From Erythroxylum novogranatense (taxonomy: Eukaryota > Streptophyta > Magnoliopsida > Malpighiales > Erythroxylaceae), in assembly GCA_029891385.1 (NCBI GenBank), contig CM057230.1, positions 14,025,372-14,089,371 on the forward strand: a stretch of 64,000 nt of DNA. Reading direction: 5' to 3'. The position numbers and the translations under genes were made by a program. The first letter of the stretch is position 1; each line of letters opens with the position of its first letter. Of the stretch, positions 12,001 to 23,168 are shown in pieces. Below the pieces are notes generated by a model. It was given only the letters and a program-made list of their open reading frames with translations, was not told the DNA's origin and made no database searches.

Positions 12001-12380
12001 TTTTATCCTTGTCTACACCTACTCAGGAATTGGTCTCTTTTGAATTTCTGACATACATTATTCTTCGGGATTGTCCAAAACTGAAGTTCCTACCAGAGCA
12101 TATACATCTTCTCCATGCCCTTTTGACGTTGGAAATAATTAGATGCCCAGAAATAGAGACGTTCCCAAGAGACGGTTTGCCTTTGAAACTACAATCACTT
12201 ACCATCTCCAATTGCAACAAACTGATTGCCGGGCGTATGAATTGGGATTTGCAGAAACTCACCTCTCTTTCTTCCTTCAGTATTGAGGATTATGAAGCAG
12301 AAGAAATGGAATGCTTCCCAGAGGTGACTCTTTGCCCTCGGTCCTTACTTCACTTGAGATTTGGAATCTACCATATTTAA
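9078..12380 (+). CDS. CNL1: CC-NBS-LRR disease-resistance protein (RPP13-like 1 type), 1100 aa, truncated by frameshift
   Basis: The protein is a CNL-class immune receptor, a cytosolic or membrane-associated NTP-driven switch that senses pathogen effectors. Order: Rx-type coiled coil (about residues 1-110, with DDLLDEIDYEA), NB-ARC with P-loop GLGGIGKTT at 195-203, kinase-2 LLVLDDVW at 270-277 (the final W marks CNLs), RNBS-B GSTIIMTTRND, GLPLA at 362, RNBS-D CFAYCSIFPKDY, and MHD at 480-482, then irregular LRRs from about 560. I chose ATG 9,078 because the MAAEA start matches the paralogues; the open frame continues upstream to 9,003 without homology. The coding part has no intron. The frame ends at 12,380 with ...GIYHI, although LRR coding continues in another frame to 12,865. 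Divergence from CNL2 is clear, so CNL1 is the older paralogue. All NB-ARC motifs are intact, so a shortened product may still be made. Confidence 0.9.
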   Translation: MAAEAVVGAALGAFLNVLFDRMTSERFVDFIRRHKLSDLQKLKTAMNSVRRVLDDAEEKEIREQTLKKWLDDLKNVFFEADDLLDEIDYEATRLEREAESRSVIDEVRNFPRPRKSFKKGLRKILETIQDLVNQKDVLGLRENIGGGQSTQRMPTTSVVETSNIFGRVRDQEAIMEVLSDDVNRSNKLRIISIVGLGGIGKTTLAQLIYRDEGIQNRFDVRGWVCVSDVFDVSRITRDIAKEVAQMACDGKTLNQIQVKLKEELTGKRFLLVLDDVWNETVNYWDQLLTPLKSGDPGSTIIMTTRNDVVATTVSSSSIFRLRELTSTASWQLFCKYAFDDENPDDYPGLKKIGKKIVKKCDGLPLAVRVMGGVMRSKRHVKDWENVLRNDLWKFSKDDVLPVLRLSYRYLPSHLKQCFAYCSIFPKDYMFKKEQLILLWMAEGFLIEQEGNETMEEVGEEYFEELVSRSFFQHVNNSFVMHDLINDLARVVAGDFCFRFENQDFCRTFDKLRYFSYVVVKEESSSRQLSIILKSHLLRTFLPVYDSEWEQQGQMLQKMIPDLFLNQQRLRVLSLSRCRNVVKLPNSISHLEHLRYLDLSSTSIRSLPECLCSFYNLQTLKLRWCMSLAKLPAKMGRMINMHHLDIEGTKLQEMPPNMGKLIKLQTLTDFFVGKQKGCGVKELGRLQHLRGKLRIHNLQNVVNAKDALEAKIKRKKNLKDLGLYWKDGTDGPLDEEAVLDGLQPHTEIEGISIIGYGGTSFPNWLVDSSFTKLVSLTLKGCKYSSSLPPVGQMSSLKYLKVRGFNEVRVIDSDFYGTCISAVKPFQSLEIISFEDMLQWQEWRPYGREGESESGAFPCLKELSVINCPNLEGALPIHLPSLTKLVIKNSPQLQNCVPNAPSLSSLQLSNGPYNWPCFSNSICLSISNIQESVLEKIGQLSSSFEEITIAKHEPLQCFPLELFPKLKSLRIEECPHFLSLSTPTQELVSFEFLTYIILRDCPKLKFLPEHIHLLHALLTLEIIRCPEIETFPRDGLPLKLQSLTISNCNKLIAGRMNWDLQKLTSLSSFSIEDYEAEEMECFPEVTLCPRSLLHLRFGIYHI

Positions 12381-12865
12381 AATCTCTGAACTACGAAGGG
12401 CTTCAACATTTTGATTCTCTTGAAAATTTGATAATCAAGAATTGCCGTAGGTTCCAGTTGGTGCCAGATGAGGGTTTGCCCTCTACGCTTACCCATGTCA
12501 ACAGAAGATTTCATGGTCTCACCTCTCTTAGAGAATTGCGTATTTGGGGGTGTCCTGAGATTGCATCCCTACCAGAAGAAGGGCTGCCACCCAGGCTAAT
12601 CATTCTTTGGCTGTTAAATCTCCAGAATCTGAGGTCTGTGGAAGGGCTTCGCCACCTTACTTCCCTCGAAAGCTTGAGAATTGGTATGTGCCCTCATCTG
12701 AAAACCTTGCCAGAGGAGGGCTTGCCATCCTCCCTTTCTTGTCTAGAAATCTGGGAGTGTCCTTCACTAGAGAAAAGATATCGGAGAAAGAAGGGGAAGT
12801 ATTGGGCCAAAATTTCACACATTCCACGCATTGAGATTATAAAGCATTATAAAGGTACTTATTGA
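12311..12865 (+). pseudogene. Frame-displaced C-terminal LRRs of CNL1
   Basis: After the stop of CNL1 the LRR-coding sequence continues in the -1 frame from about 12,335 to the stop at 12,865: LTSLEIWNLPYLKSLNYEG, LPEEGLPPRL and LPSSLSCLEIWECPSLEKR are normal late LRR repeats of this family, followed by the usual basic tail (RYRRKKGKYWAKISHIPRI). A one-base loss around 12,320-12,345 explains the break. There is no gap between CNL1 and CNL2 across this stretch, so the break seems to be inherited from their ancestor. It is probably untranslated unless spliced or frame-shifted. Confidence 0.8.
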
Positions 12866-13565
12866 TAATAATTCGGATCCAAAGTATGTTGATATTCTTT
12901 CATGTTTTTTCTTAAAAATTTATGATATTCTTCATGTTGAAATATTTAGTGAAATATCATATGAAGTTATATTATGAATTCAACTTAAAAAAGTGTGCAA
13001 AATTTTAAGAATTATTTGATACTTATTTTTATTTATCCAACTCAACTTCATACTATGTCGAATGATAACTTATCTTTACTATATGATGTAGTAAGAATTT
13101 AAGATAAAATCTGTATTGCAATATTCTAGTGATTGTATTTATATTTTTATATTAAAATTTTGTCATTTTTTAGATTGTGATTATCATTATTATGCATACA
13201 AATTCTGATTAAAAGTTGATATTTGGTTTTGCAATTAATTATACGGTGATATGCTTATTATACAGCTAATTAATTACTTGTCTTTTTTATTGCTCAACAC
13301 AGGAGGAACTGAGGACGGCCTAGCCACATTTTCACAGGTCTTATAGAAGGACGTGAATGGTAAAGATTTGGCAACTGAGATCAAATAACAAATGAGCAGT
13401 TTTTTTCATAGTTTATTATGGTATTTATTATTTTAAGATATACTTTAATATCCTGACTAAGTTTATAATCTGATTCAAAATCTTGAGCATTACAACTCAA
13501 ATGAGATTTTTTTTGAGGTCTGTAACGATAGAAAAGTCAAGGGTTCATGTAAGTGATATTATATT
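12866..13565 (+). repeat. CNL1 3' flank, paralogous to 45,922-46,687
   Basis: This 700 bp is homologous to the sequence after CNL2, from GGTACTTATTGA through ATGATATTCTTCATGTTGAA and CAGCTAATTAATTACTTGTC to AAAAGTCAAGGGTTCAT. A pyrimidine-rich tract followed by CAACACAG at about 13,300 is a good splice acceptor, so part may be a 3' UTR intron. Homology ends at about 13,565, the breakpoint at which the copy in unit A jumps to DedA-gene sequence. Confidence 0.7.
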
Positions 13566-14261
13566 ATGTACTTATTTATCTATTTTTTGGTATATCCTCT
13601 GTTTATATTTTAATTCCTTTACAAATTATAACTATTTACATGTGTCACTTTAGTAAAAAATATTGATTATGTTGGCATTAATATTTTACTAACCATTGCA
13701 TTGGACTGGGTGGTTTGCAATGAACAAAGTCGAGTCATGTTCGATACTAAATTTTACTATATTTTGGAACTAAATTAATATCATTTTGAATCGAATTAAT
13801 TAGTTTTCTTAAGATTTAAAATTTGATTAATTCAACTATTTTGTTGATTTTGAATCCAAATTAAACCAAAATGTCATCCGTAGTTAGACCAAATGATTTT
13901 GCTCTAATCTTTGTGTCATGCTTTCTTTGATTGAATACAGGAAAGAAGTATGATATGTGCATGCAGGGACAAAAGCAAGATGATGTAAAAATGACACAGA
14001 GATTGGTAATCCGAATGCTATCAGAGGAATTCATGTGAGCTGTGGGGAATTCTGCTTCAAAAACCATTTCTTTTCGATATAAAAACCACTTTTGTGTTCC
14101 CTTTGAATGTCACTTGTGTTGTTTGTTAAACTAAACGAAACGAAACAACCATGTTTTCTTATTTTTGGATAGAAGGAATAAACATGTATCATGCAAACAC
14201 TTCATTAACTTAAATCACATGATTAAGGTCCAACATGTTTAAGGTTTAAGTCAGATACTAA
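13566..14261. other. Intergenic, no gene seen
   Basis: AT-rich intergenic DNA without recognisable coding sequence. Short open frames here have no protein-like composition. Confidence 0.4.
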
Positions 14262-15442
14262 GGGGATGCTTGGTTAAAGGGTATGGGAACAAATCAATGG
14301 GAATGGAATGAAAGGTAGTGGTTGGTTGATTATTATGATTGATTGAATAGTTTTTTCATACCCAAGTTTAAGATAATGATCCATACCCTCCATATATGGT
14401 AGGAATGGGTTTGATTCCTACCAATATTATTTTAAAAATTTTGAATTAAATATTTTAATTAATTATAATTAAAATGTAACTAATTAAAATAAATTTAATT
14501 AAAATATAAAATATAATTAATTAATAACTTTAATTTACAAAATCTAATTAATTAATTAATTAAAATAATTAATCAACATAAAATCTCATTAATTAATTGA
14601 AATATAATTAATTAATTAAATTATAATTAAAATCTAATTAGTTAATTAAAATACAAATAATTACATGATTAATTAAATTATGATTAATTAATTAAAATTT
14701 AATTAATTAATTAGTTAATTACAATAAATTAAATTAATTTATTCATTGTAATTAATTTTAATTTAATTAATTAATTAGATTTTAATTAATTATTTATTTG
14801 AATAATTAATTAATGAAAATCTAATTAATTAATTAAAATATAATTAATTACATGATTAATTAAAATCTAATTAAAATATATTAAATAAATAAATAAATAA
14901 AATATAATTAATTAATTAATTACAATGTAATTAATTAAAATATTATTCATTAATTACTTAAAATATAACTTCATTCGTATTATCGATGAATGTAAATTGT
15001 ATTAAACTATGTTACTTGATTTTCTTGTAGTAATGAAATGGTGGATATTATAGTTGTGTCGATAAATTGCACAATATTTTAGATGAATAATCTATATTTT
15101 GAAAATATTATATAACTAATGATATGTTGATGCAAGAAAATACTACAGTATTTTTTTCTTCAAGAGCTATTGAAAAGGAAAAATCGCAATATACTTTATT
15201 TTAAATATTTTGTCATTATAATTAGGGTGTATAAATTAAAAATAATTATTTAAAATATATTTAAAATTTTCTATAAAACAAAATTTTAACATATTTTTAT
15301 TTCTTTAACATTTTTAACAAACCAACCACAATCAATGGTAATGATAATCATTCCTTCATCTTAACCAACCATCATCATTATAATGATTATATCCATTCCC
15401 ATTCCTCACTATATTCATTCCCCTTTATGAACCAAGCGCATC
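14262..15442. mobile_element. Non-autonomous inverted-repeat element (MITE-like), ~1.2 kb
   Basis: The left end, GGGATGCTTGGTTAAAGGG, and the reverse complement of the right end, AGATGCGCTTGGTTCATAAAGG, are imperfect inverted repeats. Subterminal GGAATGG / CCATTCC and TGGTTGGTTGAT / AACCAACCATCATC pairs extend the symmetry. The interior is ATTAATTA-rich and has no ORF. A TAA precedes the left end (14,259-14,261), but I do not see the matching copy on the right, so the ends are approximate. It resembles Harbinger/Tourist-type non-autonomous elements. Confidence 0.6.
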
Positions 15443-16100
15443 TTGCAGTTCCAAACTTGTTATTACCTTTCCAATCCTTTTTCCGTCCATATTTAATGTT
15501 GCACTGAACCTTAAAAAAAAACTGTTATTCTCTTCCATTCCTTGTGATCTGAAAAGGGTTGCCTTCATTAATCAGAACAGAAATAGATTTCGATCATTCG
15601 GAATTTCAGGAACTTCATGATATACTGCTCTTGCGTGGGATAGATTTTGGATCTTTCTGAGATCGAAGAATTCAAGAAATTTGTGGCAGTCACACCGATT
15701 GTTTTTGTTGATAATACTTAAAAGGTCAAATGACTAAAGATTCAAAAGAGATGATAGATTTAAGAGTGTCTAACTTATTTAATTTTTTAATTTAATATCA
15801 AACTTCAAATTGATGATTAAATTTTTAAAGTTCATATAATTCAAATTAAATTATTGTTTTTGTTGATACAACTAATAAATGAACATCCACATAATATTTA
15901 ATGAACAAACTACATCAGTAAAAACAAAATTTTGACATGATTTTACAAACTTTAAAGGTTAGAAAATAAATTTAAAAATTATTAATAATTTTCAAATTTC
16001 ATTTTCAAAGATGATACCAAAACCAACCTTGACAGTTAATGTGCACTCATATCCAGAGTTGCAATAACAAAGCAAAACAAACATTTTACATTAATCTTTC
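15443..16100. other. Intergenic, no gene seen
   Basis: Spacer between the inverted-repeat element and the 3' end of the minus-strand gene. A somewhat GC-richer part (15,540-15,720) has no long open frame. It may contain 3' UTR of the minus-strand gene close to 16,100. Confidence 0.4.
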
Positions 16101-17804
16101 TCAACGAACACGACGTGCTTTTTCTTCCTGCCCTAATCCGAGTGATTTTTGAGCATTAGCAATTCCTTCAGGATCTGCAAATTATATATGATTGATCAGA
16201 ACCTCAGAAAACACAGTAAATTCAGAAAACAAAGCAGTAACAACAAATGACAATCTTGCCATAGTTGTAGTTTCTTTGAAGTGATTGTAACAATATGCAA
16301 TAAAAAAAACCAGGTTCCAATTGCAATCATGGTAATTTAGAGTTCTAGAAGCGCGAATGAGTCAAATGCATTAAAAATCCAACCAGAGGTATTGCAGATA
16401 TCAAAGCATCAAAGGCACATAGAGAACAATCAACGAATATGAAAAACTCATGAAAAAAGACAAATCTATCTTTTGTGGACTTAGCAGATGGAACTCTCGA
16501 CTAATGTAAAGAAGAAGAACAAACATATAGGCTTTCATCTGCAAACAAGAGGAAGGTTAGAAGTAAATAAATCAAACTATCAAACATACCAAAGAACTGT
16601 GTGAATATCCGAGTGAAGAAGCTCAAGTTACGAGAAACATTATATGCCATGGCAGGTGGAAGAGGCTTTACAATTGTGTCGATGCTAAATACTCTTTGAA
16701 GAAACTGCATATATGAAGTAGTCAACCAGTTAGTTAACTAATAAGCCCATTCAAGCAAAAGTAAAGGACAAACACATCAAGAAGAATCTTCCTAAGGAAA
16801 CTCAATAGGAAGTAGGAAAAGAAGATGCAATGGGAACTGAAACATTTTTCAGGAAGACGTGATGGGAACTTAGACATTTTTCAACAAGGAAAATAAGCAA
16901 CAGATGATTAAAATGTAAGAATGGCTGATGTACTACTCGAGTATGCCGTATGCACTATGTAGCACATAATTTGTAAACTGCCATAGAAGACAGAACTACA
17001 ATTCATGCATTTGCAACTGTTTAATCAGCGAGGTCCCCTAAACTTTCTAATCAGCTCTGTACATAGAACCCCTAGCAGCAAGTTAAGTACTGAGATATCA
17101 AACAAATTCAAGAAGCAAAAATGCAAAGTATGCTCGCGTCTCTCCAAATACTTCCCCTTTAATTCTCGTACCAAGGAAATCATTGAACTACAGCATCAGA
17201 CATGAACCCGTCCTCGTGTTGCAAACAACAATCATACCAAGATCTTAAAATGTGAAGGGAATAACACTAAACACACTATATCTCATCATAGGCAGTAATC
17301 TATGTGTGCTAATACAATGAACTGAGTGATGAGTGTTCAATTCATATCAAATGGTTGCAATTTCAGTTCTCCAGGTTTATACCAAATTTACAAGGCAGGC
17401 AATAAATCCAACTTTCCCAAAACTCACTGTGTCCCCCGATCTCCCAATCACTAAAACATTAGAAATTTAATGAATCTACACAAATGAGAAGGAAACAGTC
17501 GATGCGTGTCGAATTCTTTCCCAAAAAAGGAACTTAGGCAAGAAAGAAAATAACCAAAGGACACAAAAAGAACCTGAAAATTGCGCTGGAAGCTGTAACG
17601 GAGCTCAGGGTCGATCTCAAGAGCGTCTTCGCCGTCATCGAGGTCAAGGGAATTGGAGTTGGTCTTCTTGCGAGGAACATGCATGGTAGGGGTGGCACCA
17701 GGTTGATTGGTGACCTTGAGCTTGGCGTCCTTGAATTTGTCGCCGTCCTCATCGCCAACCCTCCACGGCGCGTCCGACAGGAAATCCCTCTTTCCCTTAG
17801 CCAT
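16101..17804 (-). CDS. Small conserved plant protein, 139 aa, 3 exons, function unknown
   Basis: Model: complement of 17,574-17,804, 16,590-16,704 and 16,101-16,174. Exon 1 has 77 codons and ends at a clean CAG/GTTCTT donor; exon 2 starts after TGCAG; exon 3 ends ...KARRVR-stop. All phases join without a break. The protein starts MAKGKRDFLSDAPWRVGDE, is acidic and hydrophilic in its first half (DLDDGEDALEIDPELRYSF) and then has FSIDTIVKPLPPAMAYNVS and FFTRIFTQFF, a possible short amphipathic helix. I see no signal peptide and no clear membrane span. The pattern of conservation-like composition and clean splicing supports a real gene, but I do not recognise a characterised family. It is divergent from the DedA gene with 741 bp between start codons. 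Confidence 0.75.
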
Positions 17805-18545
17805 TTGTAACTTTGTTCCTCAGCTCAGGCTTTCGCTCTCTTTTATCTCTTCTTTTGTTATTTTGTTTAAAATAAAATAAAATGAGTTGGCAAGAGGCTT
17901 AATCGGCTTAAGTGAAATTGCCGGTTCAAATTGTCTTCGTGTATGTTTTCTTTAAAATTTAGAGTTAAAATTTTACCTTTTATAAAAAATCTATTCAATT
18001 TGAACGAGAATTAATTTAGGAGTGAAAAATTTAAATATGCCTTTTTATAATTAAGATTTTTTAAAAACATATAAGTAAAAAAAAATATACATTTTTTAGT
18101 TAAAACAAATTGGTTGGGGCCAGTTGGGTCTGTCTCGGGCTCGATCTACGTCGGACTTGGTCCGGTTAGGACATGGTCATGCTGCCTCTGCCTATCGGGC
18201 CTATGGAACCCAACAAGAAAAACATTTCATTATCGTAACATCCCAAAGGAGGCAAGCGTGGCACAATAGGAACCCACAAAGAAGACAGATGAATTTCAGG
18301 AATTGGAATCGATCTTTTCTTATCGACTCATCAAAGAAGCACCACTGAACACCCAAAAGCCCGCAATTTTTATGAAGCGCAAACTTCGCCACCACAAAGC
18401 TTTGATTTGCTTGTAACAAATTTCACATGGCAGTTTTCACTGTCAACACCATCCACAGTCGCCACCGCCGCTGCTAGTGGTCCTCATTCATCCATTTCCT
18501 TCCAACGATCCCATTATCTGAAACCCGTTTTTGGGAAGAAGAAAC
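17805..18545. promoter_or_regulatory. Divergent intergenic region / putative bidirectional promoter
   Basis: The 741 bp separates the start codons of the 139-aa gene (minus) and the DedA-type gene (plus), so both promoters must lie here or overlap it. The middle is AT-rich (17,860-18,110) and both ends are GC-richer, as expected for 5' UTRs. I cannot point to a certain TATA box. Confidence 0.5.
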
Positions 18546-21500
18546 ATGCGTACCCTTGTCAACAACGTAAGGCCACTTCCATGTCTTGCTTCCAACGCTC
18601 GGTTTTCTTATCCATCTTGTACCTCATTTCTTCACTGCTTTAGACCCAGTAGGCGTTTTCACTTCTTGAGTCCCTGCTCCTCTCTGAAACAAACAAAGAA
18701 GCAGCAGACGCTTCGAAAGAGCGATGCTCCTCAGAGCTTGAGGTGGTTCTTGAATCCCAAAGATGATGATGACAAAATTAAAGCTGATGGTGATACTGAA
18801 GGAGGTTTGCAGGGGGAGACTGCTGTTACAGGTACCATATTGGCAGGTGTTTTGCTGGTTGGTGTTGTTGGTGGTTTTGCCGCTGTTGGTTATGTTTACA
18901 GGGAACCGATCAATGCTTTCTTGACCCAGTTTTCTGGGTTTATTGAAGGTATTTCTTTCATTAATTCAATGTCTTGTCGGATTTACATGCTTATTTATGT
19001 GTCTGTTTTGTGGCGATATTGGAATGCCTGTCTTTTCGATGTTATGCTTCCAAGAACTGATGATTTCCCGGAGGGGGTTTTCGGTGAATTTTTTGGTAGA
19101 ACAACGTCTCTGGCTTTTTAGAATGAAAGCTATTGCCTATGTGGATTTGATATTTTCTCTGAACTTCTTGTTGATACCAAGGAACTTGCTTTAGATTCTG
19201 AAATGTTTGGAATTTGAGGCAAGGATGCGCTCAAGTGATAAGTTTCAAAGCATGGGTGAATTGTTTCAAAAGAGTAGTGATTTATAATTCCTTGTGGTGT
19301 GGCCTGAGTTAAAAAGACAGGGGGAAGATTATTGGCAACTGATTGCTTATAAAGAAGAGAAGATAATCCTGTGAAAGCAAGAGAATTTAGGTTGTCACAA
19401 AATATGCCACCCTTTTTTATATCATGAATTGGAGATGAGCTTCCTTTTGAGCTTTGAGTCTCCTGCATTCAGTCATTTTAGCTCGAAGTTGAAACTCCCA
19501 TTTTTTCTTATCTAATGTACATTCTATTAGTAGAGTTACGGAATCATTTATTTGTTAAAAATTTGTGGTTCGTATTCAGAAACATGGTGCTTTTGTGAGC
19601 AGGATATGGGCCAGCTGGATATGCTTTATTTGTAGCAGTTTATGCGGGACTGGAAGTATGTGTTTTTACCCTTTCTCATCTAACACAATGTTTCTTTGAG
19701 ATTAACACATGTAGTTCCGAATAAATTTTTACCCAATCAACTGAAAAGTTTCTAAGTTTTTATCTTTCTGAAAGAGAAAAAGTTAAATTTAAGTAAAAAA
19801 ATCTTCTTTTTTCTTAAGTTCCCAATGTAAAGAACTGGATTGTTTTGGATAGAAACTTTTATGCTTCGTACTTAATTCTGTAGAATCTGAGGTCCATAGG
19901 CTCTTTGTGCATCTCATATTGATATTTGTGTGAACAAAATAGTGTACACTTTATATCTGTTGCTGAGATCAGTTTAATTCTCCTATGCATTTGTAGATTC
20001 TGGCAATTCCAGCAATTCCATTAACCATGTCAGCTGGTCTTCTTTTTGGCTCTGTAGTTGGCACCGTTATAGTTTCAGTAAGTGGAACGGTAAGTCCAGT
20101 TATGCTTGTCAGTTCACCTTTCAATTGGTTCCACAAATAGGAGAAGAAAACAACAAACTTCGATTCTTGAAGCTACTTCTGACAATATTTTGACCTTTCC
20201 AGGTTGCAGCAAGTGTTGCCTTCCTGATTGCTAGATATTTTGCTCGTGATCGCATTCTTAAACTAGTTGAAGGAAATAAAAAGTTTCTTGCAATTGACAA
20301 AGCAATAGGAGAAAATGGCTTCAAAGTTGTCACTCTTCTTCGTTTGAGTCCTTTGCTTCCTTTCTCTCTTGGGAATTATCTATATGGCTTGACGTCAGTT
20401 AAATTCCTACCCTATGTTTTGGGAAGGTATGGTGTTCTTCAACTAGTTGAGTTGAGTACCATGTTTGCAATGCCAGTTTCAGATATCTGGTTTAGACTTT
20501 CTATCGATATGGGATCTAATGCAATGTTCTGTCATGTTGGCATTATCTGGAAATCTGTGTGGACTTTCCTTCATATAAATGAATTTGTAGAAATTTGCTT
20601 ATATATGTGTTATATGGGCGTCTGAAGTTCAGTGTCCTATGACATGAAGTTTGATCTTTTTTGTCTCTGTAGTGGTAATGCTTGATTATAATATCCTTTT
20701 CCTTGTTTCAAGTGATGCTCCAATATATTTTTGCAATGGTAAATCAAGGGAGAATGCACTTTTTCTAGTATCCTTGTTTGAATTGGGTTTATCAATTTTA
20801 GAAAATTTGTTGAAACTAAGATTTTTATATTGAAGTGAGACTGTTTTGTCTGTGTCCAGAAATTACTTTTTTGATTCAAGCCGTTCAAAACAATCAATTG
20901 CATAAACTTTATTCTTAACTTTCTTCATATAACATTTATAAACTTGTCCAAGTACCTGCCAATTTGTAAAATATTTTTGTTCTTTGCTAATTCAAATTCG
21001 GTTGCCGTGCAGTTGGTTGGGCATGCTTCCAGGAACATGGGCTTATGTGAGTGCCGGTGCTTTTGGCCGAGCTATCATCGTGAGTTACTTTGCTTCCTGC
21101 AACATATCATACAAGGAATTTGCAAAATTTTCTATATATTTTTATATTGTTGAAACCTTGATTTGTCTTGAATGACTTAGAATGTGAAAAATAGAAGAGG
21201 GGATTGGGATTTGGGGAACAACAATATACTGAAGGACCTTGTTGTTATCAACTGTAGATAACATCATATGCATAACAAGGAGTATTGCTGGAAAAAGTTT
21301 TCTTTCAAGCATCACATTTCTTAGTTATTTTTAAGCGAAAAAAATTAATTGCTTAAACATAATACATAATGTATACTAAGCTATAAATGATGTTGATTGT
21401 ACAACTCAATGAAGATGCTAAAAACTTTCTTTATTTAGATTTTTTCTTTTTTCATGCTTTATAGACAAGTGTAAAGAGGAGTTTCATGAAGGAAAAAAGG

Positions 21501-22733
21501 TTTGTTTCCAAACTTAAAATAACAGAGAATCTATCAAAAACTCAAAGAAGCTTCTATGAACATCATTTGCTTTTTTCTTTTTATAACTGAAAGATAGAAA
21601 ATACTTTTAAGTAGAGTCCAAATCCAACATATACCTTATAGCAAAGAACTCCTAACCCTAATAGTATGATAATTACAAATTCGTTTGCAAAGATTATGAT
21701 ACAAGCTTGTTAACTCAGAAAGGCTATCTTTCACCTAGAATGGTGATGTGACCATGTTATCATTCAAGAAGCGAGATTTGAACATTAGATCTCTTGATTC
21801 TCTTAAACTGCTTTTCTCTTGGGTACACTTCAAGATTCCCCAATTGTGAGGAAGTTCGGAAAACACTATTTAGTTGCATATTTTTATGTAGTTCGTGTAT
21901 GCATCAATGGCATAGATTGTTAAATTCTGTTTCTGAGATGAAAGATATATCTATCATAGATAAACTTAATTAAGCTTTGATATGTAATGTCAAGAACCAG
22001 TAGTTACACCTACCAACGGAAAATTTTAATAGCCTTAAGGATGCATGCTGTTTTGGTATGTCTCAGCAAGAAGAATCTGAAGCTGGATTAGCCGGAGGAA
22101 ATGGCCAGCTAGTCACTTTGGGGCTGGGATTGTTGGCCACTGCACTGGCTGCAGCTTATGTAACACGGCTAGCCAAGGTAACGTAATATGCCTAAGTTAA
22201 AATTTACTGTATATGCCAAGTTACCGGTGCAGATAATAGTGACAGTAATAATGATAATGATAAGTTGTGCCTTGGAAATCTTATTGCCTTGCACTTTATG
22301 CAAATTAATTGTCAAAAGATCACAAACTAGTGTTTAGAACAAGGCTGTTGAGTGACAGTCCCAGTTTCAAATGTTCATATCACTCACTAATTTTACAAAA
22401 TTGCTATCAATGTAACATAGTGTATATTTCAAAGGACCCCAATGTTCAAATATTTGTAAGATTTCACTGTAAACCAATTTGCACAGACTATTTAAAAAGA
22501 TAACTCAGTTGTTGCTTGACCTTTGGATGCTCCTATTGCGAACTTACAATATTGCTTGACACTAGGACGGAAATTGTGTTTTCTATTTGACTGAATTTCA
22601 GAGCTTACTTAAGTTGTTGGGATTTACTGGGATTTAATTTGTTAAAGTTGTTAAATGTTATTTCCTTTACATAGTCTGATTTTTTATATTCATTTGGTCT
22701 GTGATGCAGGATGCTATAAAAGATATAGAGTAG
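18546..22733 (+). CDS. Plastid-targeted DedA / TVP38-TMEM64 (SNARE-associated Golgi) family membrane protein, 324 aa, 7 exons
   Basis: Exons: 18,546-18,948; 19,603-19,655; 19,997-20,089; 20,203-20,426; 21,013-21,079; 22,067-22,177; 22,710-22,733. All have GT-AG borders and phases agree. The first 70 residues are Ser/Arg-rich, poor in acidic residues, and look like a chloroplast transit peptide. The mature part has a TM at about 95-115 (GVLLVGVVGGFAAVGYV), then the DedA/VTT core: GYGPAGYALFVAVY, ILAIPAIPLTMSAGLLFGS (P-rich re-entrant loop), and LLRLSPLLPFSLGNYLYGLT with the hallmark R-x-SPL-P-F-x-x-x-NY, plus GMLPGTWAYVSAGAFG and a C-terminal TM. DedA proteins are linked to lipid scrambling or ion-coupled transport; plastid location is inferred. 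Its last intron, last exon and 3' flank are duplicated at 46,688-47,586. ATG 18,546 is the first good start. Confidence 0.88.
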
Positions 22734-23168
22734 AAAACAAACAGATTGGTTTCTTCAAGTCATCTACATAACAATGTACTTGAAAATGCAAGAATTCTAG
22801 TGTATCACCATCATGTAAATCAATTTGAATCAAGTTAATGCAATCAAATAGGAAATTCTCTCTTTTTCTTGCTGTTATTATTTTCTAACTTTGTCCTCAA
22901 ATGAATTTTGATAGTTAAGTTTGGCGCCTAAATAAATTACAGATTTAGAGTTAAAAGGGTTGAGTTGTAGTTGTGGGAGAGCTAATTAAGATCACCAAAT
23001 GTTGTTGGAATTTTGTTAGTTCGTGTTTGATTGATGAAAATGTGTTTACTTTGGATTCCTAGTCGAGCCATTCAGAACTAGATCTTTTGCTTAGGACATG
23101 TTATGGTCCCCTTATTGGAACTTGAGTTGATTCCTATTGATGTAAATGTGGATAAACTATGATGCATA
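22277..23168 (+). repeat. Donor-side copy of the DedA 3' segment found at 46,688-47,586
   Basis: This segment runs from intron 6 of the DedA gene through its last exon and 3' flank and is colinear with 46,688-47,586 (shared TGCAAATTAATTGTCAAAAG, GACAGTCCCAGTTTCAAATG, GATATAGAGTAGAAAACAAA). Substitutions and small indels show it is an older copy than the 18.6-kb repeat. Confidence 0.85.

Noticed and set aside
12300..12340. Programmed -1 frameshift in CNL1
   Set aside because: No canonical slippery heptamer in the right frame and no clear downstream stem; an ancestral one-base loss is simpler. Kept only as a possibility.
14456..14950. Short regularly spaced repeats as a CRISPR-like or satellite array
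   Set aside because: It is irregular ATTAATTA low-complexity sequence inside a MITE-like element in a plant nucleus; no constant repeat and spacer pattern.
18531..18545. Start of the DedA gene at 18,531
   Set aside because: That codon is TTG; the first in-frame ATG is 18,546 and gives a normal transit peptide.
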